64,000 nt of DNA, taken from assembly GCF_014873495.1 (NCBI RefSeq), contig NZ_JADBGF010000001.1, positions 744,001 through 808,000 of the forward strand. Direction: 5' to 3'. This stretch comes from Streptomyces stelliscabiei (GTDB lineage: Bacteria > Actinomycetota > Actinomycetes > Streptomycetales > Streptomycetaceae). The notes under the pieces were generated by a model, which saw only the letters and a list, made by a program, of their open reading frames with translations, had not been told where the DNA came from and did not search any database. Position numbers and translations under genes: made by a program. Positions 1-8,331 of the stretch are shown piece by piece; position 1 is the first letter of the stretch, and each line of letters opens with the position of its first letter.

Positions 1-719
1 CCGGGGGCACCGCAGCAGCCGGCGAGGTAGGGCGACTGGGAGTTGGCGAACCAGTACATGAGCGAGACGCCGGAGGCGTCCAGCCCTTCGGTCGCCTTGC
101 GCACCCGCTCCTTCAGCTCGGCGACGAGCTTGTCGCCGCGGGCGTCGACGTCGAACGCGCGGGCCAGGTCGTGTATCTCGCCGTAGACGGCGTCCAGGGT
201 GAGGGGCTTGCTGCGCGATCCGTCGCCGCCGCTGTCGTTGTCCTTGCCGGCCGAGCAGTCGGAGGGCGAGACGTACGTGGGCACGCCCAGCCTCTCGAAC
301 TGCTCGCGGGTGGCGACGCCGCCCTTGCCGAGGGTGGAGACGAACGAGGCGGTGACGAAGTCGGGTTCGGCGTCCAGGACCTTCTCGAAGGAGGGCGCGT
401 TGTCGGCGAGCCGGGGCACGGACGCGTTGGCCTTGTCCAGGCCCTTCATGACCGGGTCGGTCCAGGTGGCGGTGCCTGCCAGCCGGTCGGCGAGGCCGAG
501 GGCGAGCAGGATCTCCGTGGTGCCCTGATTGAGCGAGACGGCCCTCTGCGGTGCCGACGTCAGGGTGACCTTCCGGCCGCAGTTGTCGATGGTGCGCGGG
601 TAGTCCGCGCCGGCGGACGGCTTGGTGTCCTCGGTGCCGCCTGCGGAACCGCCGCAGGCGGTGAGCAGCAGCGCGGGAGCAAGGAGGAAGGCGGCGGGAC
701 GGAGGGCGGTGCGGAGCAC
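1..719 (-). CDS. ABC transporter substrate-binding lipoprotein, metal-chelate/cobalamin type (partial)
   Basis: The gene runs off the left edge, so only about 239 N-terminal residues are present. The start is GTG at 719, with GAGG seven bases upstream. The N-terminus is a lipoprotein signal peptide: a short basic stretch, a hydrophobic core, and the lipobox LLLTAC with Cys22 followed by GG. The mature part resembles the Fe3+-siderophore/cobalamin periplasmic binding family (BtuF/FecB fold): RTIDNCGRKV, then QGTTEILLALGLADRL. The protein should sit on the outer face of the membrane and deliver a chelated ligand to an ABC permease, which would lie to the left. The cobalamin riboswitch in its leader favours a corrinoid, cobalt or related ligand. 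The exact substrate is inferred from that leader, not from binding residues. Confidence 0.85.
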   Translation of the reverse strand, partial: MLRTALRPAAFLLAPALLLTACGGSAGGTEDTKPSAGADYPRTIDNCGRKVTLTSAPQRAVSLNQGTTEILLALGLADRLAGTATWTDPVMKGLDKANASVPRLADNAPSFEKVLDAEPDFVTASFVSTLGKGGVATREQFERLGVPTYVSPSDCSAGKDNDSGGDGSRSKPLTLDAVYGEIHDLARAFDVDARGDKLVAELKERVRKATEGLDASGVSLMYWFANSQSPYLAGCCGAP

Positions 720-789
720 GGGCGTACCTCGGTGGTCGGGGCTCGTTCGCGGAGCCTGGCCTACGGACGTCCCTCCGCACACGGGTGCG

Positions 790-960
790 GAGGTGCCAGC
801 AGGTCTTCGGACTCGGGTTCGTCCGGACGAGGCGCCTTCCCGGTCTCCCAGTGGCATGCGTGCCCCGCCCGTCCCCCTCACCGCTGCGCGTCAGTTCCGG
901 ATTCGCACCGGATTCCCTGGCCTCGGATGTGGCTCGACTGGCTCCCCGAGGCTATCAAGA
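790..960 (-). promoter_or_regulatory. Cobalamin riboswitch upstream of the binding-protein gene
   Basis: Read on the minus strand, the leader has the hallmarks of the AdoCbl riboswitch: GAATCCGGTGCGAATCCGG near 930-910, GCCACTGG near 851, CCGGGAAGGC, and a B12 box reading GTCCGAAGACCTGCTGGC (about 814-797). Downstream lies an 8-bp hairpin, CTCCGCAC/GTGCGGAG at 773-792, then the GAGG ribosome site of the binding-protein gene. The hairpin is a plausible expression platform. Cobalamin would be expected to reduce expression. The motifs are seen directly; the regulatory direction is family knowledge. Confidence 0.85.
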
Positions 961-989
961 TCGCCGCGTCGTCGGGTCGTGCGATCGGT

Positions 990-1035
990 CACGGGACTTG
1001 GGACACGGGACACGGGACACGGGACACGGGACGGA
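990..1035. repeat. 7-bp tandem repeat, GACACGG unit
   Basis: Four perfect copies of GACACGG occupy 1002-1029, with degenerate copies on both sides. The repeat lies just upstream of the riboswitch on the minus strand, in the promoter region of the binding-protein gene. From 1036 to 1235 I see no gene. Confidence 0.9.
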
Positions 1036-1235
1036 GGTGCTCACGTTCTGATGCAGCATGCCGTCGACCGCGAGGCGATCCGCAGCGCGCGCAGCACAGG
1101 GGTGCTGCGGTGCACCGGGGCCCGCTCGCACCTGCGGGTCGGCCGTGCACGCGCCGCCCATGGATACGCCCGCGAAGCCGGACCCGAGGCCCGCAGAGCA
1201 GGGTCCGGACCCGGACGGCGGGTCCAGCGGATGAA

Positions 1236-1274
1236 GAAGGGCCCTCGCAAGTCACGTCCTTGCGAGGGCCCTTC
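1236..1274 (-). terminator. Hairpin terminator downstream of sodF
   Basis: A perfect 16-bp stem (1236-1251 with 1259-1274) and a 7-base loop lie about 90 bases beyond the sodF stop codon. No T-run follows, as is usual in Streptomyces. It separates sodF from the riboswitch transcription unit. Confidence 0.85.
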
Positions 1275-1360
1275 GCCTTGCCGCCTGCCCGGTGAAGGTT
1301 GAGAAGACGATCACGAGCAGGACGTCGGTGCGGACGCCGTCACGGTCACGGCGTCAGCGC

Positions 1361-2002
1361 TCAGGGGGTGAGCAGCAGGCTGTCGCCGCGCTCCTTGGCG
1401 GCGGCGTAGCGCCTCGCCACGTCCTGCCAGTTGACGACGGCCCACATGGCGTCGATGAAGTCGACCTTCTGGTTCTTGTACTGCAGGTAGAAGGCGTGCT
1501 CCCAGGCGTCGAAGACCAGGATCGGGGTGGAGCCCTGGCCGACGTTGCCCTGGTGGTCGTAGACCTGCTCCACGATCAGGCGACCGCTCAGCGGCTCGTA
1601 GGCGAGGACACCCCAGCCTGAACCCTGCGTGGTGGCCGACGCCTTCGTGAGCTGGGCCTTGAAGCCCGCGAAGGAGCCGAAGGACTCGGCGATGGCGTCG
1701 GCCAACTCGCCCAAGCCGTCCGCGGCCAGGGGCTCGCCACCGCCGTCGCCGGTCATGTTGTGCCAGTAGATGGAGTGCAGGATGTGGCCGGAGAGGTGGA
1801 AGGCCAGGTTCTTCTCCAGGCCGTTGATCGAGCCCCACTGCTCCTTGTCCCGCGCCTCCGCCAGCTGCTCCAGGGTGTCGTTCGCGCCCTTGACGTACGC
1901 CGCGTGGTGCTTGTCGTGGTGCAGCTCGACGATCTGCGGGTTGATGACCGGTTCGAGCGCCGCGTAGTCGTAGGGAAGCTCCGGGAGCGTGTAAACCGCC
2001 AT
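1361..2002 (-). CDS. sodF: Superoxide dismutase, Fe/Mn family
   Basis: The product is 213 residues, the normal size for the family. It converts superoxide to peroxide and oxygen in the cytoplasm. All four metal ligands are present: His28 (in [12 protein letters not shown]), His76 (ILHSIYW), Asp165 and His169 (FDAWEHAFY). The ATG at 2002 is preceded by GGAGGACGTTGGAC, a strong ribosome site. In Streptomyces the iron enzyme SodF is repressed by nickel through Nur, while nickel induces SodN. Its neighbour here is a nickel/cobalt permease, which fits metal-linked control. A TTGCAA half-site lies about 60 bases upstream. The family is certain. The iron rather than manganese assignment is inferred from the actinomycete context. 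Confidence 0.95.
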   Translation of the reverse strand: MAVYTLPELPYDYAALEPVINPQIVELHHDKHHAAYVKGANDTLEQLAEARDKEQWGSINGLEKNLAFHLSGHILHSIYWHNMTGDGGGEPLAADGLGELADAIAESFGSFAGFKAQLTKASATTQGSGWGVLAYEPLSGRLIVEQVYDHQGNVGQGSTPILVFDAWEHAFYLQYKNQKVDFIDAMWAVVNWQDVARRYAAAKERGDSLLLTP

Positions 2003-2058
2003 GTCCAACGTCCTCCGCCAGATAATTGCCACTGGTATGCAGGTACACGCTAACAGCA

Positions 2059-2076
2059 TTTGCAACTGATTGGTGA
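2059..2076. promoter_or_regulatory. Candidate Nur-like half-site upstream of sodF
   Basis: TTGCAACTGATTGG starts at 2060, in the sodF promoter region. Streptomyces Nur boxes are built on TTGCAA-type half-sites separated by 5 bp. Only one half-site is well conserved here, so this is a weak call. Confidence 0.3.
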
Positions 2077-2290
2077 TCAGACACAGGTCCTGGGACCACG
2101 GTCGCGTGGCGGACCCCGAGGACGTCTCGGTGCCGTGACGCCTGCACGGCCGCCGACAGGGCAGGACACGAGCGGCCGGAATGCCGGGGCCAGGGCCGGA
2201 CTTCCCCACATCACCGCTGATGTACGGCCGGTGCGCGGGCCGCGCCGGCCGGAGCGGCGGGAAGCAGTCCGCCGGGAGCCCGGAAGGCTC

Positions 2291-3448
2291 CTACTCCGCG
2301 GAGGTGGGCGTGCGGGTCAGCCCTGAGGTCCACTTCTCCTCGATCCTGCCGACCTTCCACACCAGCAGGGCGATCACCCAGGTCGCGAAGAACAACCCGA
2401 CGACGACGTATCCGATGATGTTGAGGTCCAGGCCGGAGACCCAGTCCCAGAACGGGCCGTGCAGCCCCGCCTCCCGCGCGAGCAGGCCCAGCAGTTCGAC
2501 CGTGCCGACGAGGAGGGCGACGGCGACGGACAGGCCGGTGATGGTGAGGTTGTAGTAGACCTTGCGGACCGGCTTGGAGAAGGCCCAGCCGTAGGCGAAG
2601 TTCATGAAGGTGCCGTCGATCGTGTCCAGCAGGGACATGCCGGCCGCGAACAGGATCGGCAGGCACAGGATCGCGTACCAGGGCAGCCCGGAAGCGGCCC
2701 CCGACCCGGCGAGCACCAGCAGGGCGATCTCCGTGGCCGTGTCGAAGCCGAGGCCGAACAGGGCACCGAGCGGGTACATCTGCCAGGGCTTGGTGATCGA
2801 CTTCATCACGCGGCCCAGGAGGCGGTTCATGAAGCCCCGGTTGTTCAGCCGCTCCTCCAGCGCGGCCTCGTCGAAGTGGCCGGAACGCATCTGCCGGAAG
2901 ACCTTCCAGATCCCGGCCATGATCACCAAGTTGATGATCGCGATGACGTAGAGGAAGACCCCGGAGACCGTCGTACCGATCCAGCCGGTGACGCCGTGCA
3001 GGGCGGAGTCGTCGTTCTCGACCGGTCCGGACAGGGCCTTGACGCCGAGGGAGAGCAGGAAGGCGAGGGCGAAGACGATGGTGGAGTGGCCGAGCGAGAA
3101 CCAGAAGCCGACCGAGAGCGGGCGCCGCCCGTCGTTCATCAGCTTGCGGGTGGTGTTGTCGATGGCCGCGATGTGGTCGGCGTCGAAGGCGTGCCGCATG
3201 CCGAGCGTGTAGGCGGTGACACCGATCCCGATCCCGAACGTCTTGGTGCCCAGGCTGTAGTGGTGCGGCGCGACGACGGCGACCAGCATGAACCAGCCGA
3301 GGACGTGCAGGGCCAGGATGAACGCCGCCATCCCGCCCAGGCTCGCCCACTCCTTGCGGGTCATCGACGCACGAAGGCGGCGCCACGAGAGTCCGCGCCC
3401 ACCGGTGAGGGCGTCCGGACGGGCGGAGGAGTCGGGAGCGGTCGACAT
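2291..3448 (-). CDS. Nickel/cobalt permease, NiCoT (HoxN/NixA) family
   Basis: The product is 385 residues with about eight hydrophobic membrane segments. The family signature is intact in the second helix: RHAFDADHIAAID at residues 85-97, containing HX4DH (His86, Asp91, His92). A second conserved stretch reads FSLGHSTIVF, and a third GLGFDTATEIALL. The family imports Ni2+ and/or Co2+ at low concentration, and the sequence does not say which is preferred. The start ATG at 3448 has GAGG about 9 bases upstream. The long leader holds a strong hairpin and an imperfect palindrome, and a candidate Nur-type site lies further upstream. With sodF and the corrinoid-linked binding protein, it forms a small metal-related neighbourhood. 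Confidence 0.93.
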   Translation of the reverse strand: MSTAPDSSARPDALTGGRGLSWRRLRASMTRKEWASLGGMAAFILALHVLGWFMLVAVVAPHHYSLGTKTFGIGIGVTAYTLGMRHAFDADHIAAIDNTTRKLMNDGRRPLSVGFWFSLGHSTIVFALAFLLSLGVKALSGPVENDDSALHGVTGWIGTTVSGVFLYVIAIINLVIMAGIWKVFRQMRSGHFDEAALEERLNNRGFMNRLLGRVMKSITKPWQMYPLGALFGLGFDTATEIALLVLAGSGAASGLPWYAILCLPILFAAGMSLLDTIDGTFMNFAYGWAFSKPVRKVYYNLTITGLSVAVALLVGTVELLGLLAREAGLHGPFWDWVSGLDLNIIGYVVVGLFFATWVIALLVWKVGRIEEKWTSGLTRTPTSAE

Positions 3449-3488
3449 GGGAGCGTGAGCCTCACTCTCGGCGCGGCGAACTCGCGCG

Positions 3489-3542
3489 GTGAGCGGCTGT
3501 CCTCAGCCGCTCACCCAGGTTTCTGCGCATGAGTCGCAGGAA
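3489..3542 (-). promoter_or_regulatory. Leader hairpin and palindrome upstream of the NiCoT gene
   Basis: Two structures lie 40-95 bases before the permease start. At 3489-3514 there is a perfect 11-bp stem (GTGAGCGGCTG/CAGCCGCTCAC) with a 4-base loop. At 3520-3542 there is an imperfect palindrome, TTTCTGCG-N7-CGCAGGAA, with 7 of 8 matching pairs. The first could act in the RNA leader and the second as an operator for a metal regulator. No cobalamin-riboswitch consensus is present in this leader. Confidence 0.5.
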
Positions 3543-3846
3543 CAAGGTTGATGCGGCAAAGCCCCCGTCAGGATTGCGTCAGCGGTCGGGAACGTGCCGG
3601 TCAAGCCCGGTCGCCGCCCCGCGCTCACCCGCACGCCCTCCGGTAGGCGGTTGTCGCCACTTCCGGGTTCGGGTACAGATCGAGAGCGCCTCACCGCGTG
3701 CCACTTCGCCCTCCGGCGCGACCGACGTCGAAGTCTCAACACCTCTGACCCACACAGCGGTTGCGAACAAGTGACCCATCCAGGCGCATCGCACGGTGAG
3801 GACGGCCACCGGGCGGCGCGCCGGGATCCGACCAAGGAGGCCCTTA

Positions 3847-3897
3847 TTGCAACTACTGTGCAGTTACCTTTCCAACGCAAGGCAAGGCGATTGCGTT
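3847..3897. promoter_or_regulatory. Candidate regulatory patch between NiCoT and the C-S lyase gene
   Basis: TTGCAA-N5-GTGCAG (3847-3863) resembles a Nur-type box. A perfect 7-bp inverted repeat, AACGCAA-N10-TTGCGTT (3874-3897), follows at once. The 618-base gap between the two divergent genes (3449-4066) holds no other convincing element and no small gene I can support. Confidence 0.4.
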
Positions 3898-4066
3898 CAA
3901 CGCCGACCGGACCTTCTGCGGTACGCGGGGTTCCGCGCCGCGCCGGGCACCTGTCGTCGCCTGCGATCCCGGGGCCTTCCGGGACCGAGGGCCGTCACGC
4001 GCGCCCGGCGCTCGGGGTGCTGTCCCTGCGCCTGGGCGCTTGCGTGGAGATCGAGTCGGCGGTCCA

Positions 4067-5350
4067 ATGCTGAAGATGAATGCCGCTGATGGGCACGGCC
4101 CCGCAGACACCGGAGCCGAGGTCGCGAACCCTCTTGAGGTGCTGTCGCTCGAACAGCTCCGCGAGCGCAGGAGCATGAAGTGGCGCACCCACCCCGCTGA
4201 CGTCCTGCCGCTGTGGGTGGCGGAGATGGACGTCCCGCTCGCCGAGGCGGTCGCCGACGCACTGCGCGAGGCCATCGCCTCGGGCGACACGGGGTATCCC
4301 GCGGGAACCGACTTCGCCGAATCGCTGGCCGGTTTCGCCGTACGGCGCTGGAACTGGGACGGCGTGGCGATCGACCGCTCCGCGCTGATCCCGGACGTGA
4401 TGATGGGCGCGGTCCAGGTACTGCGGCTGATCACCGAGCCCGGCGACCCCGTCGTCGTCAACTCCCCCGCGTACGCGCCCTTCTACGCCTTCATCGCCCA
4501 TGACGACCGCGTTGTCGTCGAAGCCCCACTGGGGCAGAACCTCCGTATCGACCTGGACACGCTCGAGGACACGTTCCGCCGGACCCGGGAGCGGAGCGGC
4601 AGCGGCGCGCTCGCGTACCTCCTCAGCAATCCGCACAACCCCACCGGCACGGTCCACACCTCCGAAGAGCTGTGCGCCGTGGCGGAGTTGGCCCGCCGGT
4701 ACGGAGTTCGTGTCGTGGCCGACGAGATCCACGCGCCGCTCGTCCTTCCCGGTGCGACGTTCACGCCCTACCTGAGCGTGCCGGGCGCCGAGGACGCCTT
4801 CTCGCTCATGTCGGCGACCAAGGGCTGGAATCTCGCCGGAATCAAGGCCGCGCTCGCTCTCGCGGGACCGGAGGCGGCCGGTGATCTGCGGAGGATGCCC
4901 GAGGAGGTGCACCACGGCGCGAGCCACCTCGGCGTCATCGCCCACGCGGCGGCCTACCGTCACGGTGACAGGTGGCTCGACGCGTTGCTGGCAGGGCTCG
5001 ACGCGAACCGCGCCCTGCTGGCCGACCTCGTCGCCGAACACCTGCCCGGGATCGGGTACACCGAGCCGGAGGGCACCTACCTGGCGTGGCTCGACTGCCG
5101 CTCCCTCGGCCTCGACGCCGAACAGGGCGCGACCGACCTCGCGGTCGTCACCGACCTGGCGGGCCCCGCACAGCTGTTTCTCGACCACGCCGGAGTCGCC
5201 CTGTCCTCGGGGCACATCTTCGGTACGGGAGGAGCCGGGCACGTCCGCCTGAACTTCGCCACCTCCCGGTCCATCCTCACCGAGGCGGTCACCCGCATGG
5301 GACGCGCCGCAGCCCTCCACCCGCGCTCCGACGATCATCCGCACGGATGA
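4067..5350 (+). CDS. MalY/PatB family PLP-dependent C-S lyase (aminotransferase class I/II fold)
   Basis: The product is about 427 residues of the aminotransferase fold, of the type that acts as a cystathionine beta-lyase. Family marks are [12 protein letters not shown] near the N-terminus, [10 protein letters not shown] for cofactor binding, [11 protein letters not shown] carrying the Asp that contacts the PLP ring nitrogen, [12 protein letters not shown] with the Schiff-base Lys, and [10 protein letters not shown] with the substrate-carboxylate Arg. These enzymes cleave the C-S bond of cystathionine or related thioethers to give a thiol, ammonia and pyruvate. The start is uncertain: ATG at 4067 and ATG at 4076 are both possible and neither has a good ribosome site. 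It stands alone, divergent from the permease gene. Confidence 0.85.
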   Translation: MLKMNAADGHGPADTGAEVANPLEVLSLEQLRERRSMKWRTHPADVLPLWVAEMDVPLAEAVADALREAIASGDTGYPAGTDFAESLAGFAVRRWNWDGVAIDRSALIPDVMMGAVQVLRLITEPGDPVVVNSPAYAPFYAFIAHDDRVVVEAPLGQNLRIDLDTLEDTFRRTRERSGSGALAYLLSNPHNPTGTVHTSEELCAVAELARRYGVRVVADEIHAPLVLPGATFTPYLSVPGAEDAFSLMSATKGWNLAGIKAALALAGPEAAGDLRRMPEEVHHGASHLGVIAHAAAYRHGDRWLDALLAGLDANRALLADLVAEHLPGIGYTEPEGTYLAWLDCRSLGLDAEQGATDLAVVTDLAGPAQLFLDHAGVALSSGHIFGTGGAGHVRLNFATSRSILTEAVTRMGRAAALHPRSDDHPHG

Positions 5351-5394
5351 CGACGTCCGCCCCGCGGCCGCACTGCGCGAGGCTCTCGCTCACG

Positions 5395-6228
5395 TCACTC
5401 ATGTTCGTTGAGGTGCTCGATGATCAGGCGTGTGAGGGTCAGGGAAGCCTCCTCGGGGATCCAGTGACTCACGCCCTGCAGCTCGTGGAACGAGTAGGGG
5501 CCGTGCACCCATTTCTCCGTGGCATGAGCCGCGGTGGACCCGAGCGCGATGTCCTCGGTGCCCCAGACGTAGAGCGTGGGGACCTGCACCGGCCCGACGG
5601 CGGCATCGGGCCGGTCGGCGCGGTAGTAGTTCAGTGCCGCGCCGAGCGTGCCGGGCTCGGACAGACGTCGTACGTACGCCTCGACGTGACGGGCGGGAAC
5701 CTTGCCCTGGTAGAGGGAACGCAGCAGTGCGGCGTCGTCGGCGAGAAAGCGGTCTTCCGTGCCGGGGCTGCGCCAGTCCTGCTGGTATCGGGAGCGACGC
5801 AGTTGGTCGTCGTCGGTGCGATGAGCCTCGCCCAGCGCACTCGGATGCGGCGTCGACACAGCGGTGAGCGTGCGGAGTCGGGCGGCGTGGCGGGCCGCGG
5901 TCCACCAGGCGACGGCGCCGCCCCAGTCGTGCCCGACGAGGTCGAAGCGGTTCCAGGCGAGCGCGTCCGCGATCGCCAGTACGTCCCCGACCAGCTCGCT
6001 CACCCCGTAGGCGTCGGCACGCATCGGGCGCACGCCGGGCGAGTAGCCGCGGGCGTCGGGGGCGACCGCACGGAAGCCCTGGTCGGCGAGCGCGCCCACC
6101 TGTTCCTCCCAGAGAACGGCCGTCTGGGGAAAGCCGTGCAGCAGCAGGACGGGGCGGCCGTCGGCGGGGCCCGCCGCTATCGCGTCGAAGGTGCCCGCGG
6201 CCGAGGGGATCCGCAGATGTTCTGTCAT
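5395..6228 (-). CDS. Alpha/beta hydrolase, epoxide-hydrolase-like
   Basis: The product is 277 residues. HGFPQ at 31-35 forms the oxyanion region, and the nucleophile position is GHDWGG with Asp101 rather than Ser. Asp nucleophiles mark epoxide hydrolases and haloalkane dehalogenases. The acid is probably in VWGTEDIAL and the base is His in LQGVSHWIPEEA. A cap region with paired tyrosines, expected in epoxide hydrolases, lies between residues 140 and 215 (ALNYYRADRP). The substrate is unknown. It is followed, after a gap, by the TetR/SnoaL pair on the same strand, and may or may not be co-regulated. Confidence 0.85.
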   Translation of the reverse strand: MTEHLRIPSAAGTFDAIAAGPADGRPVLLLHGFPQTAVLWEEQVGALADQGFRAVAPDARGYSPGVRPMRADAYGVSELVGDVLAIADALAWNRFDLVGHDWGGAVAWWTAARHAARLRTLTAVSTPHPSALGEAHRTDDDQLRRSRYQQDWRSPGTEDRFLADDAALLRSLYQGKVPARHVEAYVRRLSEPGTLGAALNYYRADRPDAAVGPVQVPTLYVWGTEDIALGSTAAHATEKWVHGPYSFHELQGVSHWIPEEASLTLTRLIIEHLNEHE

Positions 6229-6441
6229 GGTGCCGTCCCTTACGGTGGAAGGTGGAGGCCCGGCTCACGACATCGCCACGTCGGGAGCGCGCGAGTGGCC
6301 CGTGTGTGGACCGAGCGCCTTCGAGAGAGTTCTGTCCGCGCGAAACAACGCGTGGGAGCCGGGTGTTGGGCGCGTCGGCGGAAGGGCGCACCATTTCGGC
6401 CCAGGAGCGCACCCGGCATCCCCGCCGGCCGGGCGCACACC

Positions 6442-6996
6442 TCACGGCCCGTGGGTGGGCGAGTCCGCAAGGCCGATGATCCAAGCGCCCCACTGCGCGT
6501 CGGCACGCCGATCGGGCAGGTCCAGCACTGTGGAGACCGTCAGGACAAGGCCGGTGGCCACGAAGGAACGCACCTGCATCGGATCGGCCCCCGTCAGTCG
6601 GGTAACCGTCTGCTGGAGGGCGAGCTGGCGTTGCCGTACCGACTCCTTGACCACCTCCTCGCCTGCCGCGGCATAGGCCTGCAACAGGACGGCGCCGACG
6701 GTGGGTTGGCTCTGCAGGAGGTGCCGATAGGCGTCGCCGAGCGCGCCCAGCGTGGGCTCGGCGCTCTCGAAGGTGGTCTCGATCCTGTCGTAGGCGGCGC
6801 GAACGACTTCCAGGAACAGGTCGAGCTTCGAGCCGAACATCTGCACGACTCGGGGGTGCGAGACCCCGACCCGTGCGGCGATGGCCTCGATACCCGCTCC
6901 CGACAGTCCCCGCAGGGCGAACTCCGCGTCTGCGGCCGCCATGATCTCGGCGCGCCGCACCGCCGCGGGCTTGCGCGTGCGGACCGGCTCGGTCAC
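6442..6996 (-). CDS. TetR family repressor
   Basis: The product is about 184 residues from GTG at 6996. The N-terminal helix-turn-helix reads AEIMAAADAEFALRGLSGAGIEAIAARVGVSHPRVVQMFGSK, and the C-terminal ligand domain is typical in length. The start codon overlaps the stop of the upstream SnoaL gene as GTGA, so the two are probably translationally coupled and the longer upstream start is unlikely. The pair shares the promoter at about 7440, which carries a 14-bp palindrome. Autoregulation together with its partner is the natural reading. The ligand is unknown. Confidence 0.88.
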   Translation of the reverse strand: MTEPVRTRKPAAVRRAEIMAAADAEFALRGLSGAGIEAIAARVGVSHPRVVQMFGSKLDLFLEVVRAAYDRIETTFESAEPTLGALGDAYRHLLQSQPTVGAVLLQAYAAAGEEVVKESVRQRQLALQQTVTRLTGADPMQVRSFVATGLVLTVSTVLDLPDRRADAQWGAWIIGLADSPTHGP

Positions 6997-7433
6997 TTGG
7001 AGGTTTCCGCGCGACCGAGCTGACTCAGCACCAAGTGATTGTCGTACAGGCATCGGTAGGCATGGATCAGCCCGTCCTCGCCCAGTTCGAGGCGGTCGTC
7101 GCCATGGAATTCCACACGCCGGTCGGTGCCGGCGAGGGTCCCGGAGAAGCGCCAGGCGACCAGTACGGCCCGCCGCGTCACCTCCGCGTACAGCCCGATA
7201 CGGGTGAACGCGTAGTCGGGGAAGGTGCGCGCCATGCGCGACACGAAGTCACGGATGCTGTCCGGGCCGTACGCCGTCTCCCCCAGCGCCGGCTCGTCGT
7301 AGACCAGGTCTTCCGCGCACAACGCCGCCACGGCGTCACTGTCGTGCTCGTTCCACGCCTTCTCCCATCGCTCGCAGAGCGCCTCGACGGCAGTGATGTC
7401 CGTCGCGGCCACGTCAGCCGGTGTCGTCGTCAT
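6993..7433 (-). CDS. SnoaL-like / NTF2-fold protein
   Basis: The product is 146 residues of the NTF2-like fold: CERWEKAWNEHDSDAVAALCAEDLVYDEPALGE, then DSIRDFVSRMARTFPDYAFT, and the closing sheet region HGDDRLELGEDGLIHAYRCLYD. This fold covers polyketide cyclases (SnoaL), ketosteroid isomerases and many small hydrolases, so only a fold-level name is safe. It is first in a two-gene operon with the TetR repressor, whose operator lies directly upstream. Confidence 0.82.
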   Translation of the reverse strand: MTTTPADVAATDITAVEALCERWEKAWNEHDSDAVAALCAEDLVYDEPALGETAYGPDSIRDFVSRMARTFPDYAFTRIGLYAEVTRRAVLVAWRFSGTLAGTDRRVEFHGDDRLELGEDGLIHAYRCLYDNHLVLSQLGRAETSK

Positions 7434-7440
7434 ACTTCTA

Positions 7441-7454
7441 ACTTACAGGTAAGT
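7441..7454. promoter_or_regulatory. TetR operator for the SnoaL-TetR operon
   Basis: ACTTAC-AG-GTAAGT is a perfect palindrome eight bases upstream of the SnoaL start codon, extended by AAG on the right. Its placement on the operon that encodes the TetR makes it the likely autoregulatory site. Confidence 0.7.
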
Positions 7455-7836
7455 AAGTAGTGGGAAAAGGTGTCGGCGAGGGATCTGCCGGAAGAGGCAT
7501 CCGGCGGGCGTGGTCGGCAAGTGGGCAGCGCGAGCGGGCAGTGCGAGCACCGCTTCGGCGGCTGGCGGAGCGGTGGCGCAGAGGGCCACGAGGGCCGTCG
7601 GAGTTCGCGTCGTGCTCGTCGTTCCCGTCCGCCTCCGGCCGAGACCAAGGCCGAGGGGTGGAGGGGCCGGGCCTGTTCCGGTCCCAGGAGCCGGTGGCGG
7701 CGGCTCGGTCGCGGTTGACCCGGATCTCGTCGTGGTGATCGGCGGCCCAGGTGAGGGCGTACTCGCCCCGCGCCGGCACCTCCGCGTATGCGGTGCGGGT
7801 GATGGGGGCGTCCTCGTGCAGCCATCTTCCAGGCCA
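7455..7836 (-). pseudogene. Remnant of an HxlR family regulator (C-terminal part)
   Basis: Minus-strand translation from about 7836 gives EDAPITRTAYAEVPARGEYALT followed directly by WAADHHDEIRVNRDR. HxlR proteins normally read (G)LITRT-YAEVP-RVEYALT, then about 12 more residues, then a WA-HH-EI helix. The wing and the last helix are thus recognisable, but the linker between them is deleted and the whole DNA-binding N-terminus is missing. After residue NRDR the frame continues as low-complexity sequence with no homology I can see. At its broken 5' end it abuts the remnant of an NAD(P)-binding gene, suggesting that a divergent regulator/target pair was fused by a deletion. Confidence 0.6.
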
Positions 7837-8142
7837 TGCGCGAGCACGGTGTCGAGCGTGTGGTGGCGATGGGTACGCCGAGCATCACCGACCCGGCGGA
7901 CGGCAGGGAAGCCAAGATCGGCCTCATGGTCACGGCCATACGGGAGTTCCAGCCCGTGGCCTACCACGCCATCGTGCTGGAGGTAGTACGCGGCGGTGTT
8001 GGCCCGTGGCAGGCGGACAACGCCCCTGTCGCCGACGGTACGGACGGTGAGGGAGGCGGTCCTCAGGCCGTGGGAGAGCATGAGGAAGCGGACGATGGTC
8101 CACTTCAGCCCGGACTCGCGCACGATCCGACCGATTGCGGCC
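7822..8142. pseudogene. NAD(P)-binding (NmrA-like) gene split by an internal inversion
   Basis: The plus strand from 7822 encodes AMREHGVERVVAMGTPSITD and onward to PVAYHAIV (about 7972). The minus strand from about 8138 back to 7980 encodes AIGRIVRESGLKWTIVRFL and onward to NTAAYYLQ. In intact family members these two segments are consecutive: AYHAIV is followed by the IG-RESGL-WTIVR strand. Inverting roughly 7973-8142 restores the order. The N-terminal Rossmann glycine motif is missing to the left, and no C-terminus is recognisable to the right. From 8143 to 8325 I see no further gene. Confidence 0.65.
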
Positions 8143-8331
8143 GCGCGCAGGCGGGATGGCGGCCGCGTCCGGCGCGGCCCGGACGGCGGCACAGCGGCTC
8201 GGCCGACCCGGGCAGACTCGACGGTGGCCCGCTCGCGACATCCGTTGCCGTGCAGACTGGTTGCACCACTGTGCAGGCAGGCCACGGGTACGGGGCGGTC
8301 AACCGGCCTGTCCATCACCGAAAGGATGTTC

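Noticed and set aside
3449..3700. Cobalamin riboswitch before the NiCoT gene
   Set aside because: I looked for the B12 box and core sequences found at 797-930 and they are not present; only a hairpin and a palindrome are.
7996..8331. An N-terminal extension of the epimerase gene
   Set aside because: It runs through the inverted pseudogene. The Rossmann motif and ribosome site place the start at 8332.
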